Shown: positions 52,470-62,755, numbered from the stretch's first letter. The stretch is 64,000 bases of DNA from Candidatus Synoicihabitans palmerolidicus (GCA_020809425.1 JAGGDC010000001.1:1426001-1490000), one strand, 5' to 3'. Program-made: numbers and translations. The notes: generated by a model from the letters alone, not told the origin.

Positions 52470-53267
52470 ATGCAGAACATTGGCGAACGTCTGGAAGAAG
52501 CACGCAAACGTAAGGGCATGTCCATTCGCGAAGCCGCCGAGGCCACCAAAATCCGCGGCGACTACCTGCACAAATACGAGAGCAACCAGTTCGATATCAA
52601 TTTGCCAGATATCTACGTCCGTGGGTTCTTGCGCAACTACGCCAGCTACCTTGGCTTGCCGGCCGAAAAAATAAGCAACGACTACAACTCCCTCGGCCAC
52701 GGCAATCCCCAAACCAAATCCATCAATCGAGAGATCTACGGCCGTATGGATCTCACCGTGGCGTCCACCAAGGATAGCGCCTGTGAGCCCGATGCCACCG
52801 CGTCGGCCAAAGAAGGCGATGACTCCGAATCCGGCAATCCCGCCACCTTTAAGCCCAATTCCAGCGCGGTCCCCTACGTGGACCGCGCCTTGGGGATCCA
52901 AGGTCTCGCCCTCGCCGCCGCCGTCACCGCGCTGGTGCTTCTGATTGTCTTCGGGGTGCGTGCCATGAAGAGTTCCGGCGAAGAAATCGCTCCCGGCACC
53001 GAGGCCATCGCTGCGGCCGCGACCAACGAACCCCAGATCGTAATTCACGCGATCGATAGCGTTCGCATCAAGGTCGTCGTGGAGAGCACCGGTGAAGAAC
53101 TTTTCCAAGGGGCCATCACCCGCAGTGACAGCCGCAGCTTCCCCGCCGCCCAGGCCCTGCTCCTCACCGGAGACCCAATGCAAAACATCGAAGTGGAAAT
53201 GGCCGGTCAGCGTTATCCCACCGAGGAAACCGGCCGCAAACGCATTCGCATTCAACCTCCGGAGTAA
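52470..53267 (+). CDS. rodZ: RodZ-like helix-turn-helix membrane protein
   Basis: Intact, 265 residues. Cytoplasmic HTH_25 domain: GERLEEARKRKGMSIREAAE, ATKIRGDYLHKYESNQFD and DIYVRGFLRNYASYLGL. One membrane helix (GLALAAAVTALVLLIVFGV, residues ~148-166). The C-terminal periplasmic beta domain (DUF4115-like) includes VIHAIDSVRIKVVVESTGEE, LFQGAITRSDSRSFPA. RodZ anchors MreB and helps control rod shape. It follows ftsK on the same strand, 196 bases later. Confidence 0.88.
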   Translation: MQNIGERLEEARKRKGMSIREAAEATKIRGDYLHKYESNQFDINLPDIYVRGFLRNYASYLGLPAEKISNDYNSLGHGNPQTKSINREIYGRMDLTVASTKDSACEPDATASAKEGDDSESGNPATFKPNSSAVPYVDRALGIQGLALAAAVTALVLLIVFGVRAMKSSGEEIAPGTEAIAAAATNEPQIVIHAIDSVRIKVVVESTGEELFQGAITRSDSRSFPAAQALLLTGDPMQNIEVEMAGQRYPTEETGRKRIRIQPPE

Positions 53268-53318
53268 TCCGCTCCTCACCTCGGAAATCGTCAGAAGTTC
53301 CCACGCCCATCAGTCTGG

Positions 53319-54703
53319 AAAACGCGATTCACGTAAGAAAACGCAGGTAACAAAGTTACGTTATCCAGTCTGTGAGTGAATGAATGAATGAGTGAGTTTC
53401 AACCGTGCCCCCGCCGACTCACCTGGCCGGTGAACAAATCGATGCCATCGGATAGACCGTAACTCGCTCCAACTTCGCTCCCTTGTATGTTCGAACCGAT
53501 GTTAAGAACGCGCGAGGACGGAACCGAATGCACATGCGAGGTAAATGCCTTGAATGATGCTCGCCAGGGTGCGGTGCAGACTGGCCGTCTGCACCACACG
53601 GCAACCCAGAGGCCGATTTGTTACCCGAGGATTTACCTCGAACAGAAGCCCTGGGCCCGGGTTGCCGACCTGGTTGAACTCGAACCGCTGAGAGAGCCCT
53701 GAGCTCGTATAACAAGATGGAGCAACCCCCCCCTGAAAATCAAGTCACCTATGTTGGTGTGGATATCGCCAAAGATCGTCTCGACTACACCGTCGATGAT
53801 GCTCGCTGTGCCCACGTCGAGAACACCCACCGAGGCCACCGAGCCTTGATCAAGCCCCTCCAGAGCCTGCCCAATGCCCGGGTCGTATGCAAAGCGACTG
53901 GCGGCTATGAGCGTGCCATTGTCGCCGCATTGCTCTTGGCCCAGATCCAAGTCTGCGTGGTCAATCCAGGGCGTGTGCGCGCCTTTGCCCGCGCCGTCGG
54001 CTTGCTCGCCAAGACCGACCAACTCGACGCTAAACTGTTGCTCCGCTTTTGGTTACAAATGAAGCCACGCCTGCACCGGGCCCTCGACGAAGCGGCCGCA
54101 ACCTTGCGTGAGCTGCTCGACTATCGCCGGCAGATCAGTGATCAACTCGTCGCCACAGGCAACCAGTGCGAGTTGGCCGGACGCATTTTGCGTGAACGCC
54201 TTGAGATCCTGCGGGCGCTTTTAGCCACCGAGCTTGAACAAACCGATGCGCTGATTAAAACGCACATCCACGAGGACGACAGTCTACGCACCAAAGCCCG
54301 CTCGACTGCGCGAACTCCAAGGCGCAGGACCCGTGCTCGCGGCCACCCTGCTCGCCTACGGGCCTGAACTCGGAAAGATCGAATCGGGCCAACTCGCCGC
54401 TCTGATCGGTGTGGCCCCGTTCGCCCACGACAGCGGGCGGCGACATCGTTGCCGACATGTGCGCGGCGGGCGTCATTCCGTGCGCCAGGTCCTCTACATG
54501 GCGGCGGTCTCTGCCATCCGATGTAACCCTGTCATGCGCGCATTCTATCGGCGCCTCGTTGAGGCTGGGAAACTGAAGAAAATAGCCCTTATCGCGATCA
54601 TGCGCCAAATGCTACATGCTCTCAATCTATTGGCCGCTAATCCCAACTTTGTCCTTGTTCGCTAACACCGCTGCTTCTGTAACAGAGAACTTCGGAATTT
54701 AGG
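53319..54703 (+). mobile_element. IS110-family element with a ~400-base non-coding left part
   Basis: The element ends are inferred from the miniature relative at 19533-19710, which shares the left ~160 bases and the right-end TTCGGAATTTAGG. Between the left end and the transposase ATG (53717) there are almost 400 non-coding bases. IS110-group elements have been shown to encode a bridge RNA in the non-coding end next to the transposase gene, so this stretch is where it would lie. A (GAAT)n/(GAGT)n-type short repeat is at 53376-53398. Confidence 0.6.
53717..54665 (+). CDS. IS110-family transposase (one frameshift)
   Basis: Begins MEQPPPENQVTYVGVDIAKD; GVDIAKD is the first acidic motif of the DEDD RuvC-like domain. 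VCKATGGYERAIVAALLLAQ and VGLLAKTDQLDAKLLLRFW hold the following acidic residues. A frameshift near 54300 leads to the Transposase_20 domain (GAGPVLAATLLAYGPELGKI, LIGVAPFAHDSGRRHRCRHV, VRQVLYMAAVSAIRCNPVMR), ending NPNFVLVR at 54665. It would act with a DEDDh nuclease-type and a catalytic serine. Only one indel separates it from an intact gene. Confidence 0.88.
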
Positions 54704-54728
54704 TTAAACGTTACGTAACGGTTTATCC

Positions 54729-55281
54729 ATTCCCTACGAAGCCTGCCGTCCCGCCCGGCTGCGCCGCGCCCTCCTTCGCCTCTCCGCATTGGCCACGGCT
54801 GAGGGCATCGGGCTCGAAGTCGCCCTCTATGGCGGCGCGGTGTTCACTTTGGTTTACGGTTCGCGCGACGCCACGCGCGACGTGGATGCCATCATCCAAC
54901 CGGCCGATGTCGGCCGCCTATCTCGTCAAACAGGTCGCTCAGGAACAAAACCTTTCGGACGACTGGCTGAATGGAGAAGTGCGTCAGTTCCTATCGTCAC
55001 TCGGGGATCGTCGACCGTTTCCCACTCGGGAATTTGAACCCGGTCTGCAAATCACCATTCCCACCCCAACTTATCTCCTCACGCTCAAACTCAACGCCTG
55101 CCGACAGCCCATGCCCGGGCTACCCGGGTGACGAAGCCGATATCCGATTTCTACTCAGAAAGATCAAAACCACTTCAACCGCTGCGGTGGAGGAGATCCC
55201 AGACCGATTTCCCCCGGCGAGGGGCTGCACACACGTGCCTTCGAACTGATCGAAGAAATCCTGAAAGAGATCTCATCATGA
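54729..55281 (+). CDS. DUF6036-type nucleotidyltransferase-like protein (first gene of a pair, frameshifted)
   Basis: The frame holds LEVALYGGAVFTLVYGSRDA, TRDVDAIIQPADV, a GGxxxxxxGxRxxTxDVD nucleotidyltransferase-like motif. After a shift near 54915 come AAYLVKQVAQEQNLSDDWLN and LQITIPTPTYLLTLKLNACR, and after others near 55115 and 55220 DEADIRFLLRKIKTTS and HTRAFELIEEILKEISS. The stop TGA overlaps the next ATG (ATGA). No ATG starts the frame; the start given at 54729 is an ATT, 25 bases past the IS110 end, so the native start may have been lost. Such proteins are found in toxin-antitoxin-like pairs; activity is unproven. Confidence 0.55.
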
Positions 55282-55788
55282 ACCGCCCCCAATCCCTGCG
55301 TGAAATGGCCGAACGAGCCCAAGAGCTCAGCGAGTTTTTGTGTGTGGGGGCGAACTGGTTGCACACGGTCCGCGCGATCCGTTCGCCCTTAGCCATTCGA
55401 AACGCGATTCACGAGGAACCAACGCGACTAGCCTGGACGGCTTTGCCGAAGGTCGCATCGCGGAGGCGTGGCTCGCAGCTTACGCCACCTACACGGCCGA
55501 ACGCTGTGGTCTCACTCCTCCACCTTGGGCGGACTACCCTGATCGCATCGCTCCCGATCCTTGGTTCTCAGTAGACGGTAAAGGCTCCCGTCTTCTCGCC
55601 CTGCGTGATAGCCCACCGATATTTAAAAATCGTAATCTCTTCACCCCAAGGTGGACCTGCCGCTCAACCTACGCGCGGGGCGCCCGCCGGTCTCGACCGA
55701 ATACAAACGAGCCAAAAACGCCGAACGCCAACGCCGGTTTCGCGCACGACGCGCCGCCGAATTCGCGACCTTGCGGGCGATGGTTTGA
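55278..55788 (+). CDS. Partner gene of the DUF6036 protein (frameshifted)
   Basis: Starts MNRPQSLREMAERAQELSEF at an ATGA overlap with the upstream gene. After frame changes near 55370-55430 it reads DGFAEGRIAEAWLAAYATYT, AERCGLTPPPWADYPDRIAP and DPWFSVDGKGS, then SPPIFKNRNLF. After a shift near 55650 the C-terminus is basic, EYKRAKNAERQRRFRARRAA, stop TGA at 55786. This architecture is common directly after DUF6036 genes. I do not know a proven activity. The tight coupling suggests a two-gene module such as toxin-antitoxin. Confidence 0.5.
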
Positions 55789-55997
55789 ATCTACGGTCGG
55801 ATATCCATGCTTTCGGGTCTGTTTCGGTCGGGCCACAAGAAAAGATAGGGCGTGCTCGCAGAGTTCGCCGCTGCGAACGGGGCAGGACCCAAGTAGCCCA
55901 CGACCGTGAGGCCTCCGGCGGTTCCCTGCGCGTCACCATTCGTCACGCGAATGGACGCAACCGTCACTCGTGTCTCGCCACCGTTGAGCCGAATACA

Positions 55998-57950
55998 CTG
56001 GATTGGCGAATCCTGCGTTTTGCCCTCCCCTCTTGCCGCCTGATCTCGCTGGCTCGTGTCATCGCGTGCCTGCTCGGTTGCTTTGGGCTCACGCCTAGGG
56101 GAGAGGCCGCCGCCGCCGATACCGAGGCCGGATTGCCCTTCCTCACGACTTGCACGCCGCGGGACTATCGCGGACATTCGCAGATGTGGTCGATCGCCGA
56201 GGACATCAATGGGATGCTCTATTTCGGCAATCTCAACGCCGTCCTCGTCTTCGACGGTGCACGCTGGACCAAGGTCGATGTGCCGGGAGCGACCTTTGTG
56301 CGCGGTATCGCCATTGATCAGGATGATACGCTCTGGATCGGGGGCGTTGACGAACTCGGCTACGCGGCAACGTCTCCGACCGGCGAGCGCACCTTCGTTT
56401 CGCTCGAGGAAAAAGGGCCTGCCGAAGCCCGCGACTTTGGCGCGATCTGGCGCGTCCTCGCGACCCAAGGTGGGGTGCTCTTTCACGCGGCCAACGCCCT
56501 GCTCCACTGGGACAGCACCCGCGTCACGGCCCTCACCCTTCCGAATAAAGGTCGTCACAACATGGTCCGCGTGGGCAACGATATCTGGCTCACCAACGCC
56601 AACAACGACTGGCATCGTTTCAACAACCCTCAGTCTTCGTCGCGGGAGCTGCGTCCATTGCCCCAACCTCCCGAGCTCAGGGGCGCGCGCATCATCGGTG
56701 CAGCCGCTTCAACGGATAATTCCACCGTGGTCGTCGCGACCGACCAACAAGGATTGTGGCGTTGGGATGGCGAAGCGTTCTCGGCGTTTTCAACTTCGGT
56801 TGACGCCTCGCTCAAAGAAGAGTCGATTTACGGACTCACCGGTCTGCCCGATGGCTGTTTCGCCGTCCATTCGCTCTTTCGCGGACTGCAACGCTTCGAC
56901 GCCAACGGGCGTCTCCATCTCACCCTCAATGATCAGTCTGGTCTACCCAACAAAACCGTCATCTGTGCGATGCCTACCCGCGACGGGCAGGCCCTTTGGT
57001 TGGGCACCGCCAACGGAATCGTGCGCATGGATCTTCGAACGTGGGTATCGGAATTTAACGTCTTGAACGGGGCGCCTGCCGCCAAAATTTCCGCCGCCAT
57101 TCGCCTGCGCAATGAACTCTATTTGCCTTCCGCTTCCGCCGGATTGCGTCGCCTTGTGCCCGCTGAAGGAACCGCAAGTGCGCACCTCGTGCGAGAAGAC
57201 TCCGTCGACGATTTGGTCAACTCCGCCACTCCCCTGCAGCAGACTCTTATGCTCGGCACCACGAACGGGTTTCGAGAGTGGGACGGCCTACCCTTTTACC
57301 TCGCCTGCCCGACAGCCCGACTAACGCGGGGTCGTTCGTGCCTCTTCGTTTTCAACCCGGTACATGGGCCGCCCTCAACGGCGACACCGTGCGGCGCTAT
57401 CGTCATGACCACGCTGAATGGTCGACGACCGGTCCACTCCCGGGCCTCCAACGGGTGCGCGATATCGTGGAGAACGCTGACGGTTCCATGGTAGTCGGGG
57501 CGTCCCGCTGGCGGGGTGCTGCACCCTACATTTCCGACGACGGCAAGTGTGCCTGTGGTGGAATCCCTCACCGCCCCGGACGCCCTCCCGGCGAATCACT
57601 CACCCGCGACGCGAAGGGACCATTGCTGGCCTGTGATGTCGGTCTCTATCGCTTCAATGCCGAGCACCACCGCTTCGAGCCGTGCCCCGACTACGGAGCC
57701 GCACTCGCCGATGGTTCGCTCGCCGTGCGCAGCTTCACTCCCGATGATCAGGGCGGACTTTGGTTGGTTGTGGTGGATGTTCATGCCGAAACCAGCGATG
57801 ATTTCAACGCGCCCCATCTCGTCTACGGACGAAACGGTAAACTGATTCGCCTCACGATTCCTCCACTCGTGAATAGCGACGATCCCTCACACCTGTTGCA
57901 CGAGTCCGCAAACAACGACGGCCGACCGGAAACCCTGTGGATGGGCGGTC
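55998..57950 (+). pseudogene. Sensor-type beta-propeller protein, cut off by a group II intron remnant
   Basis: After a hydrophobic signal (LISLARVIACLLGCFGL) come repeated two-component-regulator propeller blades: GHSQMWSIAEDINGMLYFGN, AIDQDDTLWIGGVDELGY, LWLGTANGIVRMDLRTW, and after a frameshift near 57335 PLRFQPGTWAALNGDTVRRY and FTPDDQGGLWLVVVDVH. The last blade ends PETLWMGG, where sequence typical of a group II intron begins (GTCAGCAGA). The usual downstream part (a Y_Y_Y domain and kinase or GGDEF output) is missing, so only the extracellular half is left. The start codon is uncertain. Confidence 0.72.
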
Positions 57951-59531
57951 AGTCAGCAGAGATCATAGTAGTGCCCAGACAAGCCGGAGGCGTTGAGTCG
58001 CCCGTCTAAACTAGGAACACCGGAAACCTTGAGGGACATGAAGGATCGAATCGAAGCGCAGTCACCTGAGCGTGTCGCAGACGGAACCGATGACCGGGCT
58101 GACCAGTCCGCATCGTCCGAGAGCAGTGGCGTGAGAAAGCATGAGGAGACTGACGAGCGAACAGGGATGGAACGGATCGTAGACCCGTCGAACCTGAACC
58201 GGGCGTGAAAACGCGTGCGGTCCAACAAAGGAGGACCGGGGATTGATGGCATTACCATCGAATCCTTCCCGGCCCTCATTGAGTAACACGGGGAAAGGAT
58301 ACGTTCCGCTTTATTAAACGGAACCTACCTACCGACCGGCGGCAGTGCGCCGGTCGTATATCGCCAAGCCGGATGGAACCCAACGACCGTTGGGCATCCC
58401 CACTGTGATGGATCGATGGATACAGCAAGCGATCACACAGGTGATCGGTCCGCTCTTCGAGAGCGGTTTTAGTGAGCATAGTCACGGCTACCGTCCCGTC
58501 ACAGTGCCGCACAGGCGGTGAACACGATGGCCGAAGGTTGGAAAGATGGTTGCCGCTTCGCGGTCGACTGTGATCTGAAAGCCTTCTTCGACACGGTGAA
58601 TCACGATCGGCTCATGGCGCAGTTACGAGAAAAGTTGCCGGACCCGTTGGTCCTGCAACTCATCCATCGCTACCTGACGGCCGGAGTGGTCCTGCTGGAT
58701 GGCCGCTACGAGGAAACCCCGGAAGGGGTGCCCCAGGGCGGTCCGCTCTCGCCGTTGTTGGCCAATATCGTGCTCGATCCGTTGGATCAGGAACTCACCC
58801 GTCGGGGGCACCGGTTTGCCCGTTATGCCGACGACTTCCTGATCATGGTGGGCAGTGCCCAGGCAGCGAAACGAGTCATGCATAGCGTGATCAACTTCGT
58901 TGAACACCGGCTCAAACTCACGGTCAACCGGACCAAGAGTCGAGCCGGGCTGTTACGCGAAAGCGCGTTTCTGGGCTTCACCATTGGACGCAGTGGCAAG
59001 CTGGTGTGGACGCCGAAGGCGCTGGAGCGCTTCCGGCTACGCATCCGGGCAATCACCTCCCGTAGTCGAGGGGTGAAGGTGACAGCGATGCTGAAGGAAC
59101 TGAAAGCCTACGTCGTGGGTTGGCTTAACTATTACGGTCTGAGCCACACCTACGGCACCGTGCTGGAATTGGATAAATGATACGCCGACGCGTGCGGATG
59201 TATTACTGGAAACAGTGGAAACAACCGCGCACCCGACGGCGCAAGCTCCTCGCCTTGGGCACATGGCCCGAGTCAACCAAACTGGTCACGCGCAGCCGCA
59301 AGGGCTATTGGCAACTCGCTTCCAACAGCATTGTGCAAAGGGCGCTCAACAACGACTGGCTGACCGCGCAAGGGGTTCCAGATATGAAAGCTAGATGGAT
59401 TGCGCGGCACTACGCAAACACGCCTCAAACGGAGGCGATGTAGTCGCTCGGAACCGCCCGGTGCGGACCCGCATGCCGGGTGGTGTGGGACCTGTGGCTG
59501 GCTGAGATCTACTCAGTCAGTCACGGGGACC
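57950..59531 (+). mobile_element. Group II intron, 5'-truncated (copy 1, with RT)
   Basis: Right of the propeller gene the sequence shows the intron segment that precedes the ORF (GTCAGCAGAGATCATAGTAG), the reverse transcriptase, then domain V (GAACCGCCCGGTGCGGACC...GGGTGGTGTGG, 59453-59491) and a domain VI hairpin (GGCTGGCTGAG/CTCAGTCAGTC, 59492-59520). The ~500-base ribozyme domains I-III are absent, as expected of incomplete retrohoming or later deletion. The intron cannot splice by itself. Confidence 0.72.
58038..59443 (+). pseudogene. ltrA: Group II intron reverse transcriptase/maturase (two internal stops, frameshifts)
   Basis: RT fingers and palm are clear: NKGGPGIDGITIESF, QRPLGIPTVMDRWIQQAITQ, DGCRFAVDCDLKAFFDTVNH, GVPQGGPLSPLLANIVLDPL and the catalytic RYADDFLIMVGS. 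The maturase domain X reads LKLTVNRTKSRAGLLRESAF, LGFTIGRSGKLVWTPKALER, followed by the GIIM region LNYYGLSHTYGTVLEL and WKQPRTRRRKLLALG. A TGA at 58206-58208 (TGG expected) and a TAA at 58284-58286 (CAA expected) lie in the N-terminal part, with frame changes near 58325, 58500 and 59178. As read, no functional RT is made. Confidence 0.85.
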
Positions 59532-59568
59532 TGATTAGCCGTTTATTCAGTTGTTCCGGAGGTGCTAC

Positions 59569-61489
59569 CATGGTCTTTTGTTTTAAGAATGGGAACGGAT
59601 GGCGCGCAGGGAGATATGCGTGGAATGTTGGCAGGATTCGAAGACGTGCGGCAGGGGCCGCTCGGGCCAGTGTTGGGCGCAGACGCGCAGCAGGACGCTG
59701 CGCAAGAGGGCGCAGGTTGGCCAGGGCGTTGATGTTGCGGGTACGCGAGTGGTCTTCGCGCCAGCAGGCGTCGCGGCGCCAGTGGTTGCGGATCTCCACT
59801 CCGCCCCAGTGCCCGCGGATCAAGGCGAGCATTTGCGCAGGGCTGCGTTCTGCGGGTGCCAGAACGCTGGCGTAGGCGCGTTGCTCGCAACTTTCGGTGA
59901 GGTCGCGTTTTCGCACCGTGGTTTTGTCCACGAGCACCAGGCTGTGCAGCCCGGGGTAGTCGGCTTGCGAGGGCGTGGCCACCACCACGGACACCCGCCA
60001 GGTGGTCACGCGGTCCCGACTCGGATCGGTCAGCTCAAAAAAAGGGGTGGAACGGTCCGGGCGCGCTGGACCAGCGCGCTCAGCTGGGGTTGGTTGCCTT
60101 TGATCTGGGGCACATACTCGCCGCCTTTTCCCACGATGGTGCGGGCCTGCTTGCGGGTGGCGTGCAAGGCGTCGCCGGTGTGACGATCTGCTCGTCCAAC
60201 GACGCGGCGGCCAACACCTCACCGGCGCGGGCCTGTTCACTGCGCGAGGTGTTTTCCGTTTGATCGACGATGGCCAGGGCGACCGGCGCGCCGGTGTCGG
60301 CCTCGACCAGGCTGAGCACCCCGACCGCGTCGCGGATAAACTTTCCGTCCAGGGCGAGCGCTCCGGGCAGGGCACTGGCGTGGGCTGTGAGCCAGCGGTT
60401 GTGAGGGCCTGGGCAAAGGTCTCCGGATCGAGCCGGGTGAGCACGTCGTAAAACACGCTGTAACTGGGGGCCAGGCGGACCTTTGTGCCGGCCTCACGGG
60501 GCAGGGCCAGGGCGAAGCGCTGGTCTTGGTCGAGCCGGTTGGCCATACGAGCGATTGACGCGATGTCGCGCCGGCCGGCCAGCAACGCGAGCGCGCCACG
60601 AGGCCAAGAACCGGACCGATCTTGCAGCGGGTGTTGTTGGCGCGCGGATCGGGCACGCCGCACAGGGCCTCCAACAGAGAGGGCAACGGGCCGTTTCTGA
60701 GCGGCAGGGTGCCGGTGGGTGCGCGGCGCAGTCCCGCCCAGTAGTCCTCGAGCAAAGCGGGATCGGGGGCGCTCAGCAGGGCCTTGGCCGAGGGGTGCAG
60801 GGGCCGCAGCAGCCACAGGTGCTTGGGGTTTGCCGTGCTCGCGGTAAAAGTCGCCTCGGTGCCGTTCGTAACCCTGGCTGGTCCCGACCGGTTCCCACGC
60901 GGAGGCCTTGTAGCACGTGCCTTGGTAGGCCTCCGGGTCGGTGCAGGTCTCGGCTAGCAGCGACCGATAGCCGAAGCGTTCCTGCCAATGGCCCGGCAAC
61001 GTGCGCACGGCCGCAGCGAGCACATTGGAGGCGAAATGAGGCTCCTCGCCGCGCTTGGTAAGCAGTAGAAAGCGACGGTTTTTCACCACCAGGGAAAGCC
61101 GCTCGACCCGGCGGGTCGCATCCCAGCCCACCCACCGGTCCCGGTCCTTGAGCGCGTAGCAGGCCGGACCCCACGCCAGCAGCGCCACACCGCCCGCCCC
61201 CCTTCTTTCGACAATCTGGCGCAGGTAATCGCCCACCGGATGCCCGGATCCCAAGTAGGGCCGCTCGTGCAGCTGCGCGTCGAACCACTCCTGCTCGGCC
61301 GCAGTGGCCATGCGCACCTCCACGTTTCGATCCCAGTGCTTCTGCTCCGGGGTTGCGTTCGTCGCTTCCCTTTCCGTTTCACCTTTAGATTTCATCCCAC
61401 TGAAACAGAGCGAAAATCGACCAAATGGTTTAGCTCAAAGTTACACCGCTGACCTTCAATCACTTCACCCGTCACGGGAAAAGACCATG
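59569..61489 (-). mobile_element. ISAs1-family element with DUF4338 domain, copy 2
   Basis: Same inverted ends (CATGGTCTTTT) as copy 1 at 14349-16268, 1,921 bp, on the minus strand. Flanked on the left by the group II intron tail and on the right, 32 bases away, by IS630 copy B. No target duplication identified. Confidence 0.85.
59583..61395 (-). pseudogene. DUF4338 - ISAs1 fusion transposase, frameshifted (copy 2)
   Basis: Start MKSKGETEREATNATPEQKH at 61395. The DUF4338 part is intact up to GDFYREHGKPQ, including DRWVGWDATRRVERLSLVV and AETCTDPEAYQGTCYKASAW. The ISAs1 part follows in shifted frames (LPSLLEALCGVPDPRANNTR, LAPSYSVFYDVLTRLDPETF, ELTDPSRDRVTTWRVSVVVA and RGHWGGVEIRNHWRRDACW). 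The indels at the positions equivalent to 15011, 15440 and 15657 of copy 1 are the same here. Copy-specific differences occur near 59720 and 60590. G+C-rich sequence keeps a long open frame despite the shifts. Confidence 0.8.
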
Positions 61490-61533
61490 CTTCTTGTCCA
61501 TCGGCTCGCCGGTTTCCACTAGTGTGCTGAGAG

Positions 61534-62712
61534 TTAATGAACTATACTGAATGAAGGAATGAAGGAATGAAGGAATGAAGGAATGAAGGGATGCGGCGGT
61601 GCGGGCGCGGTGGATTTTCTCCAGGATGGCGGAGCCTTCGGCCTTCCAAGTGTAGCGTAGCGGGTGGGTTCGAGGTCGCGTGCGGCCATGTAGGTTTCGA
61701 TGGCGTTGGTGAGGTCGCGAACGCTGGTGAAGCTGCCATCGCGGATACAATCGACGGTGAGGTCGCGGAAGAAGCGCTCCACTAGATTCAACCAGGAAGA
61801 GGATGTTGGAGTGCAGTGCAGTGGTGCAGTGCAGTGCGCTCGACGCCATGGGCTTTGGCATGGCGCTGATTGCGCCACTTTATCCAGCTCTTCACTTTGG
61901 CGTGCTTGTGGGTGGCGTAATTGTTGATGATCAGATGCAGGACCAAGCCGTCGGGTGCCTGCGCATCGATGTGCTTGAGGAAACCGAGCCATTCGCGGTG
62001 GGTATGCCGAGAGGCGGTGCGTCGCATGATTTTGCGTCCAGATAGCCGAGGGCGGCGAATAGCGTGACCGTGCCGTGGCGGGTGTAATCGTGGGTGGCGG
62101 TTGTGATGTGCCCGATACCCAAGGCAGGCCCGGCTGGGTGCGCTCAAGCGCCTGGCACTGGCTTTTCTCGTCGCAACACAGCACCAAGGCCCGATCGGGC
62201 GGATTCAGATACAAGCCGATGACATCCCAAAACTTGGCCTCAAAGTTCCGGTCACGCGACAACTTGAACGTTCGTCGCAAATGGGGCTTCAGGTCATTGG
62301 CCCGCCACAGACGCTGCACGGTGTGGGCCGACACCCCCTTGGCCTTGGCCATCGCCCGTGAGGACCAGCGGGTGCGCCAGGCCGGGGGTTGCGTGACCTC
62401 AGTGACGATCTGAGCGCGAATCGCCACATCCACACTCGGCTTCCGGCCCGAACGTCTCGCTTCGGCCCATCCAGCCAACCCTGCCTCACGAAATCGCTTT
62501 TCCCACTTCGCCACCACCGGACGATTCACTCCGATTTGAGCAGCCACCGTCTCCTGGCTTTCCCCTTCGGCCCGCAATAACAGTTCGGTGCGCGCCCGCC
62601 TGACCTCCCGTTGCGGCGTGGTCGGGCATTTGATCATCTGTTCAAGTTCTTGATGCTGCGCGGCATCAATGATTAGCGGCTTAACAGGGCGGGCCATGCA
62701 CCCATCCTGCAC
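61534..62712 (-). CDS. IS630-family transposase (copy B, frameshift in the catalytic domain)
   Basis: Full N-terminal helix-turn-helix pair (REVRRARTELLLRAEGESQE, IGVNRPVVAKWEKRFREAGL, then GVSAHTVQRLWRANDLKPHL), then the DDE catalytic domain with LVLCCDEKSQCQALERTQPG (D1). The frame changes at the G3 run after GLPW, as in copy A. In the alternative frame HLIINNYATHKHAKVKSWIK has N where the second Asp (IIDN) is expected. The third acidic residue is in SSWLNLVERFFRDLTV. The D-to-N change in the second catalytic position would inactivate the enzyme if real. Confidence 0.8.
   Translation of the reverse strand: MQDGCMARPVKPLIIDAAQHQELEQMIKCPTTPQREVRRARTELLLRAEGESQETVAAQIGVNRPVVAKWEKRFREAGLAGWAEARRSGRKPSVDVAIRAQIVTEVTQPPAWRTRWSSRAMAKAKGVSAHTVQRLWRANDLKPHLRRTFKLSRDRNFEAKFWDVIGLYLNPPDRALVLCCDEKSQCQALERTQPGLPWVSGTSQPPPTITPATARSRYSPPSAIWTQNHATHRLSAYPPRMARFPQAHRCAGTRRLGPASDHQQLRHPQARQSEELDKVAQSAPCQSPWRRAHCTAPLHCTPTSSSWLNLVERFFRDLTVDCIRDGSFTSVRDLTNAIETYMAARDLEPTRYATLGRPKAPPSWRKSTAPAPPHPFIPSFLHSFIPSFSIVH
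61550..61589 (+). repeat. Tandem repeat, five copies of AATGAAGG
   Basis: Five perfect 8-bp units. They lie near the right end of IS630 copy B and encode the HPFIPSFLHSF-type tail of the transposase frame. Copy A has a single unit at the same place, so the number varies between copies. Confidence 0.9.
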
Positions 62713-62755
62713 TACTCTTTTTGTTTCGTATAGCTAATTAACTCCCACTACACTA

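Larger units (their letters stand above)
61520..62755 (-). mobile_element. IS630-family insertion sequence, copy B
   Basis: The element spans 61522-62753 (1,232 bp) between TA duplications at 61520-61521 and 62754-62755. Inverted repeats match those of copy A (GTGTGCTGAGAGTTAAT and GTGTAGTGGGAGTTAATTA). It keeps the ~170 bp missing from copy A. Five tandem 8-bp units (AATGAAGG, 61550-61589) lie near its transposase 3' end, where copy A has one. Confidence 0.9.

Noticed and set aside
52458-53279. 273-codon minus-strand frame opposite rodZ
   Set aside because: Antisense shadow of an intact conserved gene; repetitive Gly/Ala/Val composition.
53370-53400. Short GAAT/GAGT repeats as a CRISPR or iteron array
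   Set aside because: Only a few 4-base units without spacers of regular length; simple sequence.
55791-56666. 291-codon minus-strand frame opposite the propeller gene
   Set aside because: Antisense shadow; the plus-strand frame shows clear propeller blades.
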